The notes beneath the pieces are model-generated. The model was not told the origin of the DNA. It made no database searches and was given only the letters and a program-made list of their open reading frames with translations. Made by a program: the position numbers and the translations under genes. Below are positions 1 to 6,700 of a stretch of 12,124 nucleotides of DNA, one piece after another. The DNA comes from Alphaproteobacteria bacterium (GTDB lineage: Bacteria; Pseudomonadota; Alphaproteobacteria; Sphingomonadales; Sphingomonadaceae), in assembly GCA_016650315.1 (NCBI GenBank), contig JAENVZ010000101.1, positions 1 through 12,124 of the forward strand. The letters are read 5' to 3'. Positions within the stretch are counted from its first letter, which is position 1. The number at the start of each line of letters is the position of its first letter.

Positions 1-152
1 CGCGCAGGTCAATGGCGTGATTGCGCGCCTGAAGAACCTCGCGGATTATGACCCCAAGTTGAAAGAAGTACTCGAGGTGCTCGAACCGGCGCAGGTGCAG
101 TTGCAGGAAGCGGTGTACAGCCTGCGCCATTACCAGCAGAAACTGGATCTGG
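1..152 (+). pseudogene. RecN-like internal fragment, open at the window edge, truncated at about base 150
   Basis: The frame starting at base 2 is open at the left edge and encodes about 50 residues that resemble the central coiled-coil part of RecN, the SMC-like ATPase of double-strand break repair. The pattern seen is DPKLKEVLEVLEPAQ followed by QLQEA, LRHY and LDL, which parallels remembered RecN sequences (D.KL..VL..LE.A..Q..EA...LRHY...LDL.P). The likeness ends at LDL (codons 143-151), where RecN normally continues with an acidic-proline step and another coiled coil; here unrelated charged sequence follows in the same frame. The RecN ATP-binding C-terminal half is absent. The wording of the match looks closer to beta/gammaproteobacterial RecN than to alphaproteobacterial RecN, but this is from memory. 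It could be a decayed gene remnant or an assembly/cloning chimera. A GATC lies at 146-149, right at the break. Confidence 0.5.
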
Positions 153-166
153 AGCGTCGCATAGTC

Positions 167-361
167 ATGACAAAGGCCAAGCAGGCGCAATTTCGGAAAG
201 TCGCGGACGACTTTGGCATTGAATGGCGCAAGGAAGCGAAGATCAGCGACCAGAAGGAACAGGAAGCGATCGACAGGTTGCGTGCGAAACTGGACAAGAT
301 GGAAGCTGAGGCCCTGGCGGAAAAGCAGGCCACCTCTGCCAGTCGGGAAGCCGCCCGATAG
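167..361 (+). CDS. small charged coiled-coil protein upstream of ribD, unknown function
   Basis: The ORF of 64 codons begins at ATG 167 with a weak GGAG at 151-154 and ends in TAG at 359-361, two bases before the GTG start of ribD. The product is rich in Lys, Glu, Ala and Gln. It has a probable long helix or coiled coil (residues about 22-56, alternating Glu/Lys with Leu and Ala at heptad spacing) and a short Ala/Ser/Arg tail. No signal peptide, membrane segment or cysteine is seen. The same frame is open upstream through the RecN-like fragment, so the true start is uncertain. Either this is a native small gene that begins at 167, or the window holds a fusion product. I do not recognise a family. 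Its close spacing to ribD suggests co-transcription or translational coupling. Confidence 0.45.
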   Translation: MTKAKQAQFRKVADDFGIEWRKEAKISDQKEQEAIDRLRAKLDKMEAEALAEKQATSASREAAR

Positions 362-363
362 CC

Positions 364-1338
364 GTGCGGTCCGACACGGATTACATGGCGGCTGCCATTG
401 CTTTGTCCGAACGTGGGCGGGGGCGAACCGCGCCCAACCCCAATGTAGGCTGCATCATCGTGCGTGACGGGCGCATTGCCGGACGTGGCTGGACCCAGCC
501 GGGCGGGCGACCCCATGCCGAGGCGATGGCGCTGGAGCAAGCGGGCGGACAAGCGCGCGGGGCGACGGCTTATGTCACGCTGGAACCCTGTTTTCACGAT
601 TCGCCGCGTGGCCCGACATGCAGCCGCTTGTTGATCGAAGCGGGCGTGAAGCATGTGGTGATTGCGGTGGGCGACCCTGACAGGCGGACCGATGGGGAGG
701 GCGCGGCAGCCTTGCAACATGCAGGTCTGAAGGTTGTAACTGGCGTTCTGGCAGATGGCGCGCGTGCCGCCATGGCAGGGTTTTTCACGCGGCAAGCGCT
801 GGGCCGACCGTATGTCACGTTGAAGCTGGCGACCTCGCTTGACGGACAGATTGCACGGGCCGATGGCGAAAGCCGGTGGATCACGGGGCCAGTGGCGCGG
901 GCGCATACCCATGTAGAACGCGCACGTCATGACGCCATTCTTGTCGGGCGCGGTACGGTTGATGCCGACAAGCCCCGGCTTGACGTGCGCCTGGCGGGCC
1001 TTGGTGATCGTTCACCCCGCCCGATTGTGCTGAGTCGCGGCAAACCGCCAAAGGGTTGGACGGCAATAGTTGCGCCAGACGACATTTCCACGTTGCCGGA
1101 CACGGATTTTCTAATGGTCGAGGGCGGTGCGACGACGGCTTCCGCTTTCCTCGCTGCCGATCTGGTTGACCGGCTGCTGCTGTATCGCGCGCCCATATTG
1201 ATGGGTGCCGGTAAAGCGGCGCTTGGCGATATCGGCCTTGAAAGCCTGTCAGCCGCGCATGGCCGCTGGCGACTTGCCGATGCGCGGATGCTTGGCCCAG
1301 ACCGGATGGAGCTTTACGAGCGCGTCGGCGCGTCTTAG
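364..1338 (+). CDS. ribD: bifunctional pyrimidine deaminase/reductase RibD
   Basis: RibD carries out the second and third steps of riboflavin synthesis: deamination of diaminohydroxyphosphoribosylaminopyrimidine, then NADPH-dependent reduction of the ribose side chain. The 324-residue product has the usual length. The N-terminal deaminase domain (about 5-145) shows APNPNVG at 23-29, the zinc ligand and catalytic pair HAE at 51-53, and the two zinc cysteines C76 (EPC) and C86 (PTC). The C-terminal reductase domain (about 148-322) shows LATSLDGQIA (155-164), HDAILVGRGTVDADKPRL (189-206) and VEGG (252-255). The start is taken as GTG 364, two bases after the preceding stop. ATG 385, seven codons in, is a good alternative because there is no strong Shine-Dalgarno before 364 (GGGAAG at 345-350 is 13 bases away). 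It is the first gene of the rib block, with ribE 10 bases downstream. Confidence 0.96.
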   Translation: MRSDTDYMAAAIALSERGRGRTAPNPNVGCIIVRDGRIAGRGWTQPGGRPHAEAMALEQAGGQARGATAYVTLEPCFHDSPRGPTCSRLLIEAGVKHVVIAVGDPDRRTDGEGAAALQHAGLKVVTGVLADGARAAMAGFFTRQALGRPYVTLKLATSLDGQIARADGESRWITGPVARAHTHVERARHDAILVGRGTVDADKPRLDVRLAGLGDRSPRPIVLSRGKPPKGWTAIVAPDDISTLPDTDFLMVEGGATTASAFLAADLVDRLLLYRAPILMGAGKAALGDIGLESLSAAHGRWRLADARMLGPDRMELYERVGAS

Positions 1339-1348
1339 GAACCTTCGC

Positions 1349-1957
1349 ATGTTCACAGGCATCATCACGGATATTGGTCAGATCGAAAGCGCGGAGCAGC
1401 GGGGCGACCTGCATCTGCGTATTGCGAGCCATTATGACATGGATAGTGTTGCCATTGGCGCATCCATCGCCTGTTCGGGCGTCTGCCTGACCGTCGTTGA
1501 AAAGGGCGACGACTGGTTCGCCGTGGACGTTTCCAGCGAAACCCTGTCCCGGACTCCCCCAGGAATGTGGGACGTCAGTGCACGGCTGAATCTTGAGCGG
1601 GCCTTGCGCGTGGGCGACGAACTGGGCGGACATATAGTTACCGGCCATGTAGATGGTGTCGGCACACTGGTGTCCGCAACGCCACAGGGGGATTCGACCC
1701 GTATCGTCATTGCTGCGCCAAAGGAGCTGGCGCCAAGTCTGGCATCGAAGGGCTCGATCACAATCGACGGCATCTCCCTGACCGTCAATGAAGTGGAGGA
1801 TCAGCCCGATGGCCGCGTCCATTTCGGCCTCAACATCATTCCGCACACGGCGCAGATGACAACGCTTGAAGCGTTACCCGCAGGACGGATGTTCAACCTG
1901 GAAATTGACGTTCTGGCGCGCTATCTGGCGCGGATGCGACACGTGACGCTCCCATAG
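1349..1957 (+). CDS. ribE: riboflavin synthase, alpha chain
   Basis: This enzyme (called RibC or RibE depending on the species) dismutates two molecules of 6,7-dimethyl-8-ribityllumazine into riboflavin and the pyrimidine that is returned to RibH. The 202-residue protein has the family's two tandem lumazine-binding barrels. The N-terminal MFTGI trimer/active-site strand (1-5) is intact, as are SGVCLTV (43-49), GGHIVTGHVDG (93-103), KGSITIDGISLTVN (134-147) and IPHT (164-167). The ATG at 1349 is chosen over longer in-frame starts inside ribD because MFTGI is the invariant N-terminus and AGGA at 1337-1340 lies 8 bases upstream. It follows ribD by 10 bases, so it is co-transcribed. A 59-base gap rich in inverted repeats separates it from the next gene, which may be a second control point in the operon. 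Confidence 0.97.
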   Translation: MFTGIITDIGQIESAEQRGDLHLRIASHYDMDSVAIGASIACSGVCLTVVEKGDDWFAVDVSSETLSRTPPGMWDVSARLNLERALRVGDELGGHIVTGHVDGVGTLVSATPQGDSTRIVIAAPKELAPSLASKGSITIDGISLTVNEVEDQPDGRVHFGLNIIPHTAQMTTLEALPAGRMFNLEIDVLARYLARMRHVTLP

Positions 1958-1977
1958 AATTTCAGAATGTGAAATTC
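1957..1977. repeat. perfect 8-bp inverted repeat, GAATTTCA-GAATG-TGAAATTC
   Basis: The arms 1957-1964 and 1970-1977 are exact reverse complements around a 5-base centre. The repeat begins on the last base of the ribE stop codon. As RNA it would form an AU-rich 8-bp hairpin. There is no following U run, so a classical intrinsic terminator is unlikely. It could be an operator or a transcript-processing hairpin. Its right half contains AATGTGA (1966-1972), the same heptamer that forms the palindrome at 1989-2004. Confidence 0.55.
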
Positions 1978-1988
1978 CGGCTTCACTG

Positions 1989-2004
1989 TCACATTTTAAT
2001 GTGA
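1989..2004. promoter_or_regulatory. palindromic operator candidate, TCACATT-TT-AATGTGA, upstream of HTH-ribBX
   Basis: A perfect dyad has 7-bp arms (1989-1995 and 1998-2004) and a 2-base TT centre. It ends 12 bases before the ATG at 2017 and just upstream of the ribosome binding site GAGG (2009-2012). A third copy of the heptamer AATGTGA lies at 1966-1972. The size and symmetry suit binding by a dimeric HTH protein. The gene immediately downstream encodes a protein with an N-terminal HTH, so self-regulation is an attractive but untested idea. No convincing -35/-10 pair could be assigned around it. Confidence 0.5.
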
Positions 2005-2016
2005 TAACGAGGCTGC

Positions 2017-3297
2017 ATGAGCACTAATTTGATGGAAAAACTGCGCGGCCTCGTCACGGATGGCGGCATGTCGCGTTCCGGTCTTGCCCGCGCGGCAGGC
2101 CTTCACGCCAATTCCTTGCGCAAAATGGATGAGGCGGACTGGAATCCGACGGCCGATACGCTGGGCAAGCTGGAACAATATCTGTTGAAACGTGAAGGTG
2201 GCACGGCGTTAGCCAGTCCCGAAGAAATCATCAACGAAGCACGCAATGGACGCATGTTCATTCTGGTCGACGATGAGGATCGGGAAAATGAGGGCGATCT
2301 CGTCATCCCGGCGCAAATGGCGACGCCCGATGCGATCAATTTCATGGCGACCCATGGACGCGGCCTGATTTGCCTTACGCTGACTAGCGCGCGCGTGGCG
2401 GCGCTGGGCCTCGACCTCATGAGCCGGCATAACGGGACGCGCCACGAAACGGCCTTTACTGTTTCGATCGAAGCGCGCGAGGGGGTGACCACCGGCATCA
2501 GCGCCGCGGACCGTGCACGGACCATTGCGGTTGCCATTGATGCGGCGCGTGGACGCGAAGATATCGTTACACCCGGCCATGTCTTTCCACTGGTTGCGCG
2601 TGACGGCGGCGTGCTGGTGCGTACAGGCCATACTGAAGCGGCAGTCGATGTCGCACGTTTGGCGGGGCTCAATCCTTCCGGTGTGATCTGTGAGATCATG
2701 AAGGATGACGGCACCATGGCGCGCATGGACGACCTGATCCCCTTTGCACAGAAACACCGGCTGAAAATCGGTACGATCCGCGATCTGATCGCCTATCGTC
2801 GCCGCAACGACCATCTGGTTGAAAAGCGTGCAGAGGTTCAATTTACCAGCCGCTGGGGCGGGGACTGGACCGCCATGACGTTTTACAACAAGGCCACAGC
2901 GACAGAGCAAATGGTGCTACAAAAGGGCGGAATCGATTCTGACAAACCGACCCTTGTCCGTATGCATCAGCTTTCCCCCTTTACTGATGTTCTGGGACAG
3001 GAAGGATCGCGCAGTACGCTTCTTTCCCGTTCGATGGAGATTATTGGGCAGGCGGGGGCAGGCATTGTCGTTATACTAAACCGGCATACGGCCGATGCAT
3101 TCACGCGCATGTTCCGGATGAAAGCGGGAATAGAAGAAACGAACATGGACGAATTGCGCGACTATGGTGTGGGCGCGCAGATTTTGGCCGAACTGGGTGT
3201 GCACGACATGATTCTGCTCACCAACAGCCATCACAGCCTTGTTGCGCTTGACGGCTATGACCTTGCCGTGGTTGGCGAACAGCGTATCGAAAACTGA
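2017..3297 (+). CDS. ribB: HTH-RibB-RibX fusion: 3,4-dihydroxy-2-butanone 4-phosphate synthase with degenerate RibA-like domain
   Basis: RibB converts ribulose 5-phosphate to 3,4-dihydroxy-2-butanone 4-phosphate (plus formate), the four-carbon donor for RibH. The 426-residue protein has three parts. Residues about 1-62 form an XRE-like helix-turn-helix ([13 protein letters not shown] at 18-30, then [20 protein letters not shown]), which is not part of normal RibB. Residues about 67-262 are RibB, with RENEGDL (89-95), HGRGLICL (113-120), TGISAADRA (159-167) and the catalytic TGHTEA (203-208). Residues about 275-426 resemble GTP cyclohydrolase II (RibA), ending in [10 protein letters not shown]...LLTN. 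The zinc motif C-x10-C-x-C is gone: the region at 318-335 has no Cys, and no Cys occurs after residue 225. This matches the RibBX variant described for Proteobacteria, in which the C-terminal half is not a working RibA. The start at ATG 2017 has GAGG 4 bases upstream and includes the whole HTH. It follows ribE by 59 bases and precedes ribH by 11. Confidence 0.93.
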   Translation: MSTNLMEKLRGLVTDGGMSRSGLARAAGLHANSLRKMDEADWNPTADTLGKLEQYLLKREGGTALASPEEIINEARNGRMFILVDDEDRENEGDLVIPAQMATPDAINFMATHGRGLICLTLTSARVAALGLDLMSRHNGTRHETAFTVSIEAREGVTTGISAADRARTIAVAIDAARGREDIVTPGHVFPLVARDGGVLVRTGHTEAAVDVARLAGLNPSGVICEIMKDDGTMARMDDLIPFAQKHRLKIGTIRDLIAYRRRNDHLVEKRAEVQFTSRWGGDWTAMTFYNKATATEQMVLQKGGIDSDKPTLVRMHQLSPFTDVLGQEGSRSTLLSRSMEIIGQAGAGIVVILNRHTADAFTRMFRMKAGIEETNMDELRDYGVGAQILAELGVHDMILLTNSHHSLVALDGYDLAVVGEQRIEN

Positions 3298-3308
3298 AGG
3301 ACCGAACC

Positions 3309-3731
3309 ATGGCCAAATTTCTCATCGTCGAGGCGCGCTTCTACGATCATCTCAATGACATGCTGATCGAAGGTGCACAGGCGGCGCTGGATGAAGCGGG
3401 TCATAAATCGGACGTGCTGACGGTGCCGGGTGCTCTCGAAATTCCAGGCGCGATTGCTATTGCGGCTGAGTCGGGCCGCTATGACGGGTTCATTGCGATC
3501 GGCGTGGTGATCCGCGGCGAAACCTATCATTTCGAAGTCGTGTCGAACGAAAGCGCGCGCGGTCTGATGGCGCTTTCGATGGACGGTATTGCCATCGGCA
3601 ATGGCATTTTGACGGTGGAAAATGAGGCGCAGGCCCTTGCCCGCGCCCGCATGTCCGAAAAGGACAAGGGCGGCGAAGCGGCCAAGGCGGCCATCGCCAT
3701 GTTCGAGATCGGGCAGACATTCGCAGCCTGA
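3309..3731 (+). CDS. ribH: 6,7-dimethyl-8-ribityllumazine synthase
   Basis: Lumazine synthase condenses the pyrimidine from RibD with the RibB product, the penultimate riboflavin step. The protein is 140 residues, short but normal for alphaproteobacterial forms. Seen in order are the N-terminal strand [14 protein letters not shown] (4-17), the substrate-binding [10 protein letters not shown] (40-49), [22 protein letters not shown] (65-86, split here as the phosphate/ribityl-contacting loop plus the catalytic His74) and [18 protein letters not shown] (96-113). The start ATG 3309 has GAAGGA just upstream, overlapping the stop of the HTH-ribBX gene. With ribE and ribB it completes the last three steps in one operon. 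In many Proteobacteria nusB follows ribH; here a COQ9-family gene does. Confidence 0.96.
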   Translation: MAKFLIVEARFYDHLNDMLIEGAQAALDEAGHKSDVLTVPGALEIPGAIAIAAESGRYDGFIAIGVVIRGETYHFEVVSNESARGLMALSMDGIAIGNGILTVENEAQALARARMSEKDKGGEAAKAAIAMFEIGQTFAA

Positions 3732-3760
3732 TCCCCGGTGATTCGATAGGGAGACAAGCA

Positions 3761-4423
3761 ATGACGCCTTTGCCCGATGACCCGACCCTCGATGAAGTGC
3801 GCGCGTATCTGGCGCCGCGGCTGGCTGGCCATGCGGCTTTTGATGGATGGAACCGGGCGGCGCTTGTCAGTGCCGCGCATGAGGCGAGCCTTGACCCGGC
3901 GATGGTGGCGTTGGCATTTTCCGGCGGCGCGACCGATATGATCGATGCCTGGTTCGAATGGCTCGACAACGCAATGGTAAGGGTCGTTTCGCCTGACATG
4001 CTCTCGGCGCAAAAAGTGCGTGAGAAAATTACCACTCTCATTGAAGCGCGCCTCGAACTGCTTGCACCGAACCGTGAAGCATTACGCAGGGCACAGGCCA
4101 TTCTGGCCATGCCGCAGAATTTGCCGAAGGCGGGGCGGCTGGGCTGGCGGGCGGCAGATCAGATGTGGCGCCTTGCAGGAGACAGTACGACGGATTTCAA
4201 TCACTACAGCAAGCGGGTCATATTGGCGGGCGTCTATGCCGCGACGCTTTTGGTTTTTCTGAGCGATGAGAGCGGAAACTGGACTGAAACTCGTGCGTTC
4301 CTGGCGCGGCGTATCGATGGAATCATCCGATTCGAAAAGGCTAAGGGTCAATGGCAGGCACGTGCCGAACGCCGACCCAGCCTGGCGCGGTTTGTTGGCC
4401 GGTTGCGGTATCCGGCCATCTAA
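3761..4423 (+). CDS. COQ9-family ubiquinone biosynthesis protein
   Basis: COQ9 proteins are lipid-binding, TetR-fold proteins that support ubiquinone synthesis; in mitochondria COQ9 presents intermediates to the hydroxylase COQ7. This 220-residue product has the typical length. It shows an N-terminal TetR-like helical part (about 30-75, with DGWNRAAL and the acidic FSGGATDMIDAW) and the conserved COQ9 core: RLELLAPNREALRRAQAILA (97-116), MPQN (117-120), LGWRAADQMWRLAGD (127-141), DFNHYSKRVILAGVYAATLL (145-164) and IIRFEKAK (188-195). No Cys or signal peptide is seen. The start ATG 3761 has AGGGAG at 3748-3753, 7 bases away. It lies 29 bases after ribH and probably belongs to the same transcript, linking flavin and quinone supply. 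The biochemical role in bacteria is inferred from the family. Confidence 0.88.
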   Translation: MTPLPDDPTLDEVRAYLAPRLAGHAAFDGWNRAALVSAAHEASLDPAMVALAFSGGATDMIDAWFEWLDNAMVRVVSPDMLSAQKVREKITTLIEARLELLAPNREALRRAQAILAMPQNLPKAGRLGWRAADQMWRLAGDSTTDFNHYSKRVILAGVYAATLLVFLSDESGNWTETRAFLARRIDGIIRFEKAKGQWQARAERRPSLARFVGRLRYPAI

Positions 4424-4428
4424 CTAGA

Positions 4429-4441
4429 CCCATTTGATGGG
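4429..4441. repeat. small inverted repeat, CCCAT-TTG-ATGGG, after the COQ9 gene
   Basis: Perfect 5-bp arms surround a 3-base loop, 6 bases after the COQ9 stop codon. A short hairpin is possible, but it is not followed by a T run. It is at best a weak terminator between the rib-COQ9 block and feoAB. Confidence 0.3.
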
Positions 4442-4463
4442 GGACTGGTAATTTCTCACAGTT

Positions 4464-4476
4464 ATTGATAATCAAT
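4464..4476. promoter_or_regulatory. Fur-like box (ATTGAT-A-ATCAAT) upstream of feoAB
   Basis: A perfect 6-1-6 palindrome lies inside GTTATTGATAATCAATCGC (4461-4479). By eye it matches most positions of the classical 19-bp Fur box (GATAATGATAATCATTATC), including the whole TGATAATCA core. It sits 45 bases before the preferred feoA start and overlaps a possible -35 (TTGATA, 4465-4470), with a poor -10 near 4487-4492. That position fits repression of ferrous iron uptake by Fur or a Fur-family regulator when iron is sufficient. Alphaproteobacteria can use Fur, Mur or Irr, so the actual regulator is not certain. Confidence 0.6.
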
Positions 4477-4521
4477 CGCAAGATTGCATTTTGCCCCAGT
4501 TGAGCATTGAAAGTCCTGTAC

Positions 4522-4782
4522 GTGCGCCTTGACCAGCTTCCACTTCGCCAACCGGCCTGTATCGACACGGTGGACTGGTCCCAACTGTCCGACCTTGAGG
4601 GACAGCGTTTGCAAGAACTGGGCATCAGCGAGGGGGTCATGGTTGAAACGCTCCACCATGGCGGCCTGTTCGGGCGTGGTCCCATCGCATGCCGGGTGGG
4701 ACGCATGATCGTTGCCATGCGGCGCCTGCATGCTGCCGCCATTACCGTGCGGCCCTCTGCGGAGGTGAAGGACGCAGCATGA
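4522..4782 (+). CDS. feoA: ferrous iron transport protein FeoA
   Basis: FeoA is a small cytoplasmic SH3-like protein that assists the FeoB iron transporter. The product has 86 residues from GTG 4522 (MRLDQLPL) and shows the expected pattern: DWSQL, then EGQRLQELGISEGVMVETL, GGLFGRGPIACRVG and a final MIVAMRRLHAAAITV strand. The GTG is preferred because the family normally starts at this L-x-x-L-P segment and GAAAG lies 8 bases upstream. A TTG at 4507 would add five residues and has a poorer ribosome site. The stop overlaps the feoB start (ATGA, 4779-4782), so translation is coupled. The Fur-like box at 4464-4476 is the likely control site. Confidence 0.88.
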   Translation: MRLDQLPLRQPACIDTVDWSQLSDLEGQRLQELGISEGVMVETLHHGGLFGRGPIACRVGRMIVAMRRLHAAAITVRPSAEVKDAA

Positions 4783-6638
4783 GCCGTATTCCGCTTGTCG
4801 CGCTGGTCGGCAATCCCAATGCCGGCAAAAGCGCCCTGTTCAATGCATTGACGGGCGCGCGCCAGAAACTGGGCAATTATCCCGGCGTGACGGTGGAGCG
4901 CAAATCGGGACGCCTGATGTTGAGCGATGGCCGCCCGGTGGAACTGGTCGACCTTCCCGGCACTTACAGCCTTAATCCCGCCAGCCCTGATGAACAGGTT
5001 ACGCGCGATGTTGTTATGGGCCGACAAACGGGCGAACGGCAGCCTGACGCACTGGTCATCGTGCTGGACGCGGCCAATCTGGACAATCACCTGCGATTCG
5101 CACTGGAGTTGATCGCGCTCGATTTGCCCGTTGTGATCGCGCTGAACATGGTGGATCTGGCAAAGCGGGATGGTTTGGAACTGGATCCAGAAACCTTGTC
5201 CCGCGACTTGGGCGTTCCAGTGCTCCCGACCGTTGCGGTGCGCAAACGGGGCCTTGATGATCTGCGCGAGCAACTGGCAGCCATCCTTGGCGATGGCACG
5301 GCGCGTATCCCTGTGCCGCAATCGGCCGGCAGTTTTACCGATGTGCAGGCGCGAGCGCGCCGGATCGCCCAAAATGCGGTGCGTTCGGAAACGCCGGTTC
5401 GACGACTGACGTCTGTGGTTGATGCTGTGGTGCTGCATCCGTTATTGGGGCCTGTCATATTGGCGGGCCTGCTTTTTGTTATGTTTCAGGCCGTCTTTTC
5501 GTGGTCTGCGCCGCCGATGGCATTGATTGAAGGCTGGGCGGCGGCGATGGCGGACATGGTGACAGCCGCTCTGCCCGACAACGTGTTTCGTTCCTTTCTG
5601 GTCGATGGGGTTATCAACGGCGTCGGGTCGGTGATCGTGTTCCTGCCGCAGATCCTGATCCTGTTCTTTTTCATCCTGATGCTGGAAGCCACTGGCTATA
5701 TGGTGCGCGCGGCCTTTCTGATGGATGGACTGATGGCGCGCGTGGGATTGTCGGGCCGGGCCTTCATTCCACTCTTGTCCTCCTTTGCCTGCGCTATTCC
5801 GGGTATCATGGCGACGCGGACGATCAGCGACCACAAGGATCGCCTGACGACCATATTGATCGCGCCTTTGATGACCTGTTCGGCGCGTCTGCCCGTCTAT
5901 GCCGTGATTATCGCTGCTTTCATTCCCAACCGGACGTTAGTCGGCGGTATTGGCCTTCAGGGGCTGGTACTTTTCATCCTCTACATCAGCGGTATTGTAG
6001 GCGCGCTTGTAACGGCGCTGGTGCTGCGGCGAAGCGTCACGCGGGGGAAAAGCAGCGGCTTCCTGATGGAAATGCCGAAATATCAATGGCCGCGCCCGCG
6101 CGATGTGATCCTGGGATTGTGGCAACGCGTGGTGATTTTCATGAAGCGTGCGGGGACGATCATTTTCATCTCCACCGTCGTCCTCTGGGCGCTGCTGAGC
6201 TTTCCCAAGCCGCCGGAAGGCAGTAGGGTTTCGCCCGTTGATTACAGCATTGCCGGTCGAATTGCGGGCGGCCTCAGCACTGTCATGGAACCGATCGGAT
6301 TCAACCGCGACATTTCTCTGGCTCTGATCCCTGCCATGGCGGCGCGTGAAGTCGCCGTATCGGCGCTGGCTACTGTCTATTCGATTGAACAGAGTAAAGA
6401 TGAAGTGGCTACCGAGCGATCGCTGAGCCAGCGTTTGCAGGGCCGCTGGTCGTTGGCGACGGCGCTGGCTTTCCTCGCCTGGTTTGTATTCGCGCCGCAA
6501 TGCATCTCCACCATCGCGGTCGCACGCCGTGAAACCAATGGCTGGCGCTGGCCCGCATTCATGGTCGGATACTTGTTTGCCCTCGCCTATATATTTGCCG
6601 GGATTACCTTCTGGACGGCAACCGCGCTGGGGGTATAA
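4779..6638 (+). CDS. feoB: ferrous iron transporter FeoB (GTPase-linked)
   Basis: FeoB is an inner-membrane Fe(II) transporter with an N-terminal G domain. The 619-residue protein shows G1 GNPNAGKS (11-18), the switch-I region NYPGVTVE (33-40), G3 DLPGTYSL (58-65) and G4 NMVD (123-126). A linker follows, then a membrane domain from about 215, with hydrophobic segments near 219-242, 283-303, 328-345, 356-382, 391-416, 455-475, 512-535, 560-580 and 594-616. Both Gate-type segments are present: [14 protein letters not shown] (336-349) with [13 protein letters not shown] (360-372), and [10 protein letters not shown] (521-530). At 619 residues it is shorter than E. coli FeoB (about 770) but normal for this group, and no FeoC follows. 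The start ATG 4779 has AAGGA at 4768-4772; longer starts inside feoA are rejected. The gene shares a transcript with feoA. Confidence 0.97.
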   Translation: MSRIPLVALVGNPNAGKSALFNALTGARQKLGNYPGVTVERKSGRLMLSDGRPVELVDLPGTYSLNPASPDEQVTRDVVMGRQTGERQPDALVIVLDAANLDNHLRFALELIALDLPVVIALNMVDLAKRDGLELDPETLSRDLGVPVLPTVAVRKRGLDDLREQLAAILGDGTARIPVPQSAGSFTDVQARARRIAQNAVRSETPVRRLTSVVDAVVLHPLLGPVILAGLLFVMFQAVFSWSAPPMALIEGWAAAMADMVTAALPDNVFRSFLVDGVINGVGSVIVFLPQILILFFFILMLEATGYMVRAAFLMDGLMARVGLSGRAFIPLLSSFACAIPGIMATRTISDHKDRLTTILIAPLMTCSARLPVYAVIIAAFIPNRTLVGGIGLQGLVLFILYISGIVGALVTALVLRRSVTRGKSSGFLMEMPKYQWPRPRDVILGLWQRVVIFMKRAGTIIFISTVVLWALLSFPKPPEGSRVSPVDYSIAGRIAGGLSTVMEPIGFNRDISLALIPAMAAREVAVSALATVYSIEQSKDEVATERSLSQRLQGRWSLATALAFLAWFVFAPQCISTIAVARRETNGWRWPAFMVGYLFALAYIFAGITFWTATALGV

Positions 6639-6700
6639 GGGCGGTTTCCAAATGCGGCGCGTGGCGTCGCTCCAGCAATTGCGAGACGACAGGAGACAGC

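Noticed and set aside
1205..1348. Longer form of riboflavin synthase starting inside ribD
   Set aside because: MFTGI at 1349 is the invariant N-terminus of the family and has its own ribosome site; the extra 48 residues are ribD out of frame.
881..1846. Long minus-strand open frame opposite ribD and ribE (321 codons)
   Set aside because: It lies opposite two confidently identified genes, has no recognisable motif and a composition typical of antisense frames in GC-rich DNA.
1958..2016. FMN riboswitch (RFN element) in the ribE-ribB gap
   Set aside because: The gap is 59 bases, too short for the RFN element, and none of its conserved GC-rich segments is seen. The region upstream of ribD within the window also shows none.
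4689..4778. Upstream extension of the feoB frame into feoA
   Set aside because: The ATG at 4779 has AAGGA at the right distance and gives the normal FeoB N-terminus; the extension overlaps feoA out of frame.
4341..5438. Long minus-strand open frame opposite feoA and feoB (365 codons)
   Set aside because: It is rich in His, Gln and Arg as antisense shadows usually are, and lies opposite the clear FeoA and FeoB sequences.
6639..6700. LexA/SOS box or terminator between feoB and ssb
   Set aside because: No GTTC-N7-GTTC or similar dyad and no hairpin with a T run; ssb may be read from feoB or from an unclear promoter.
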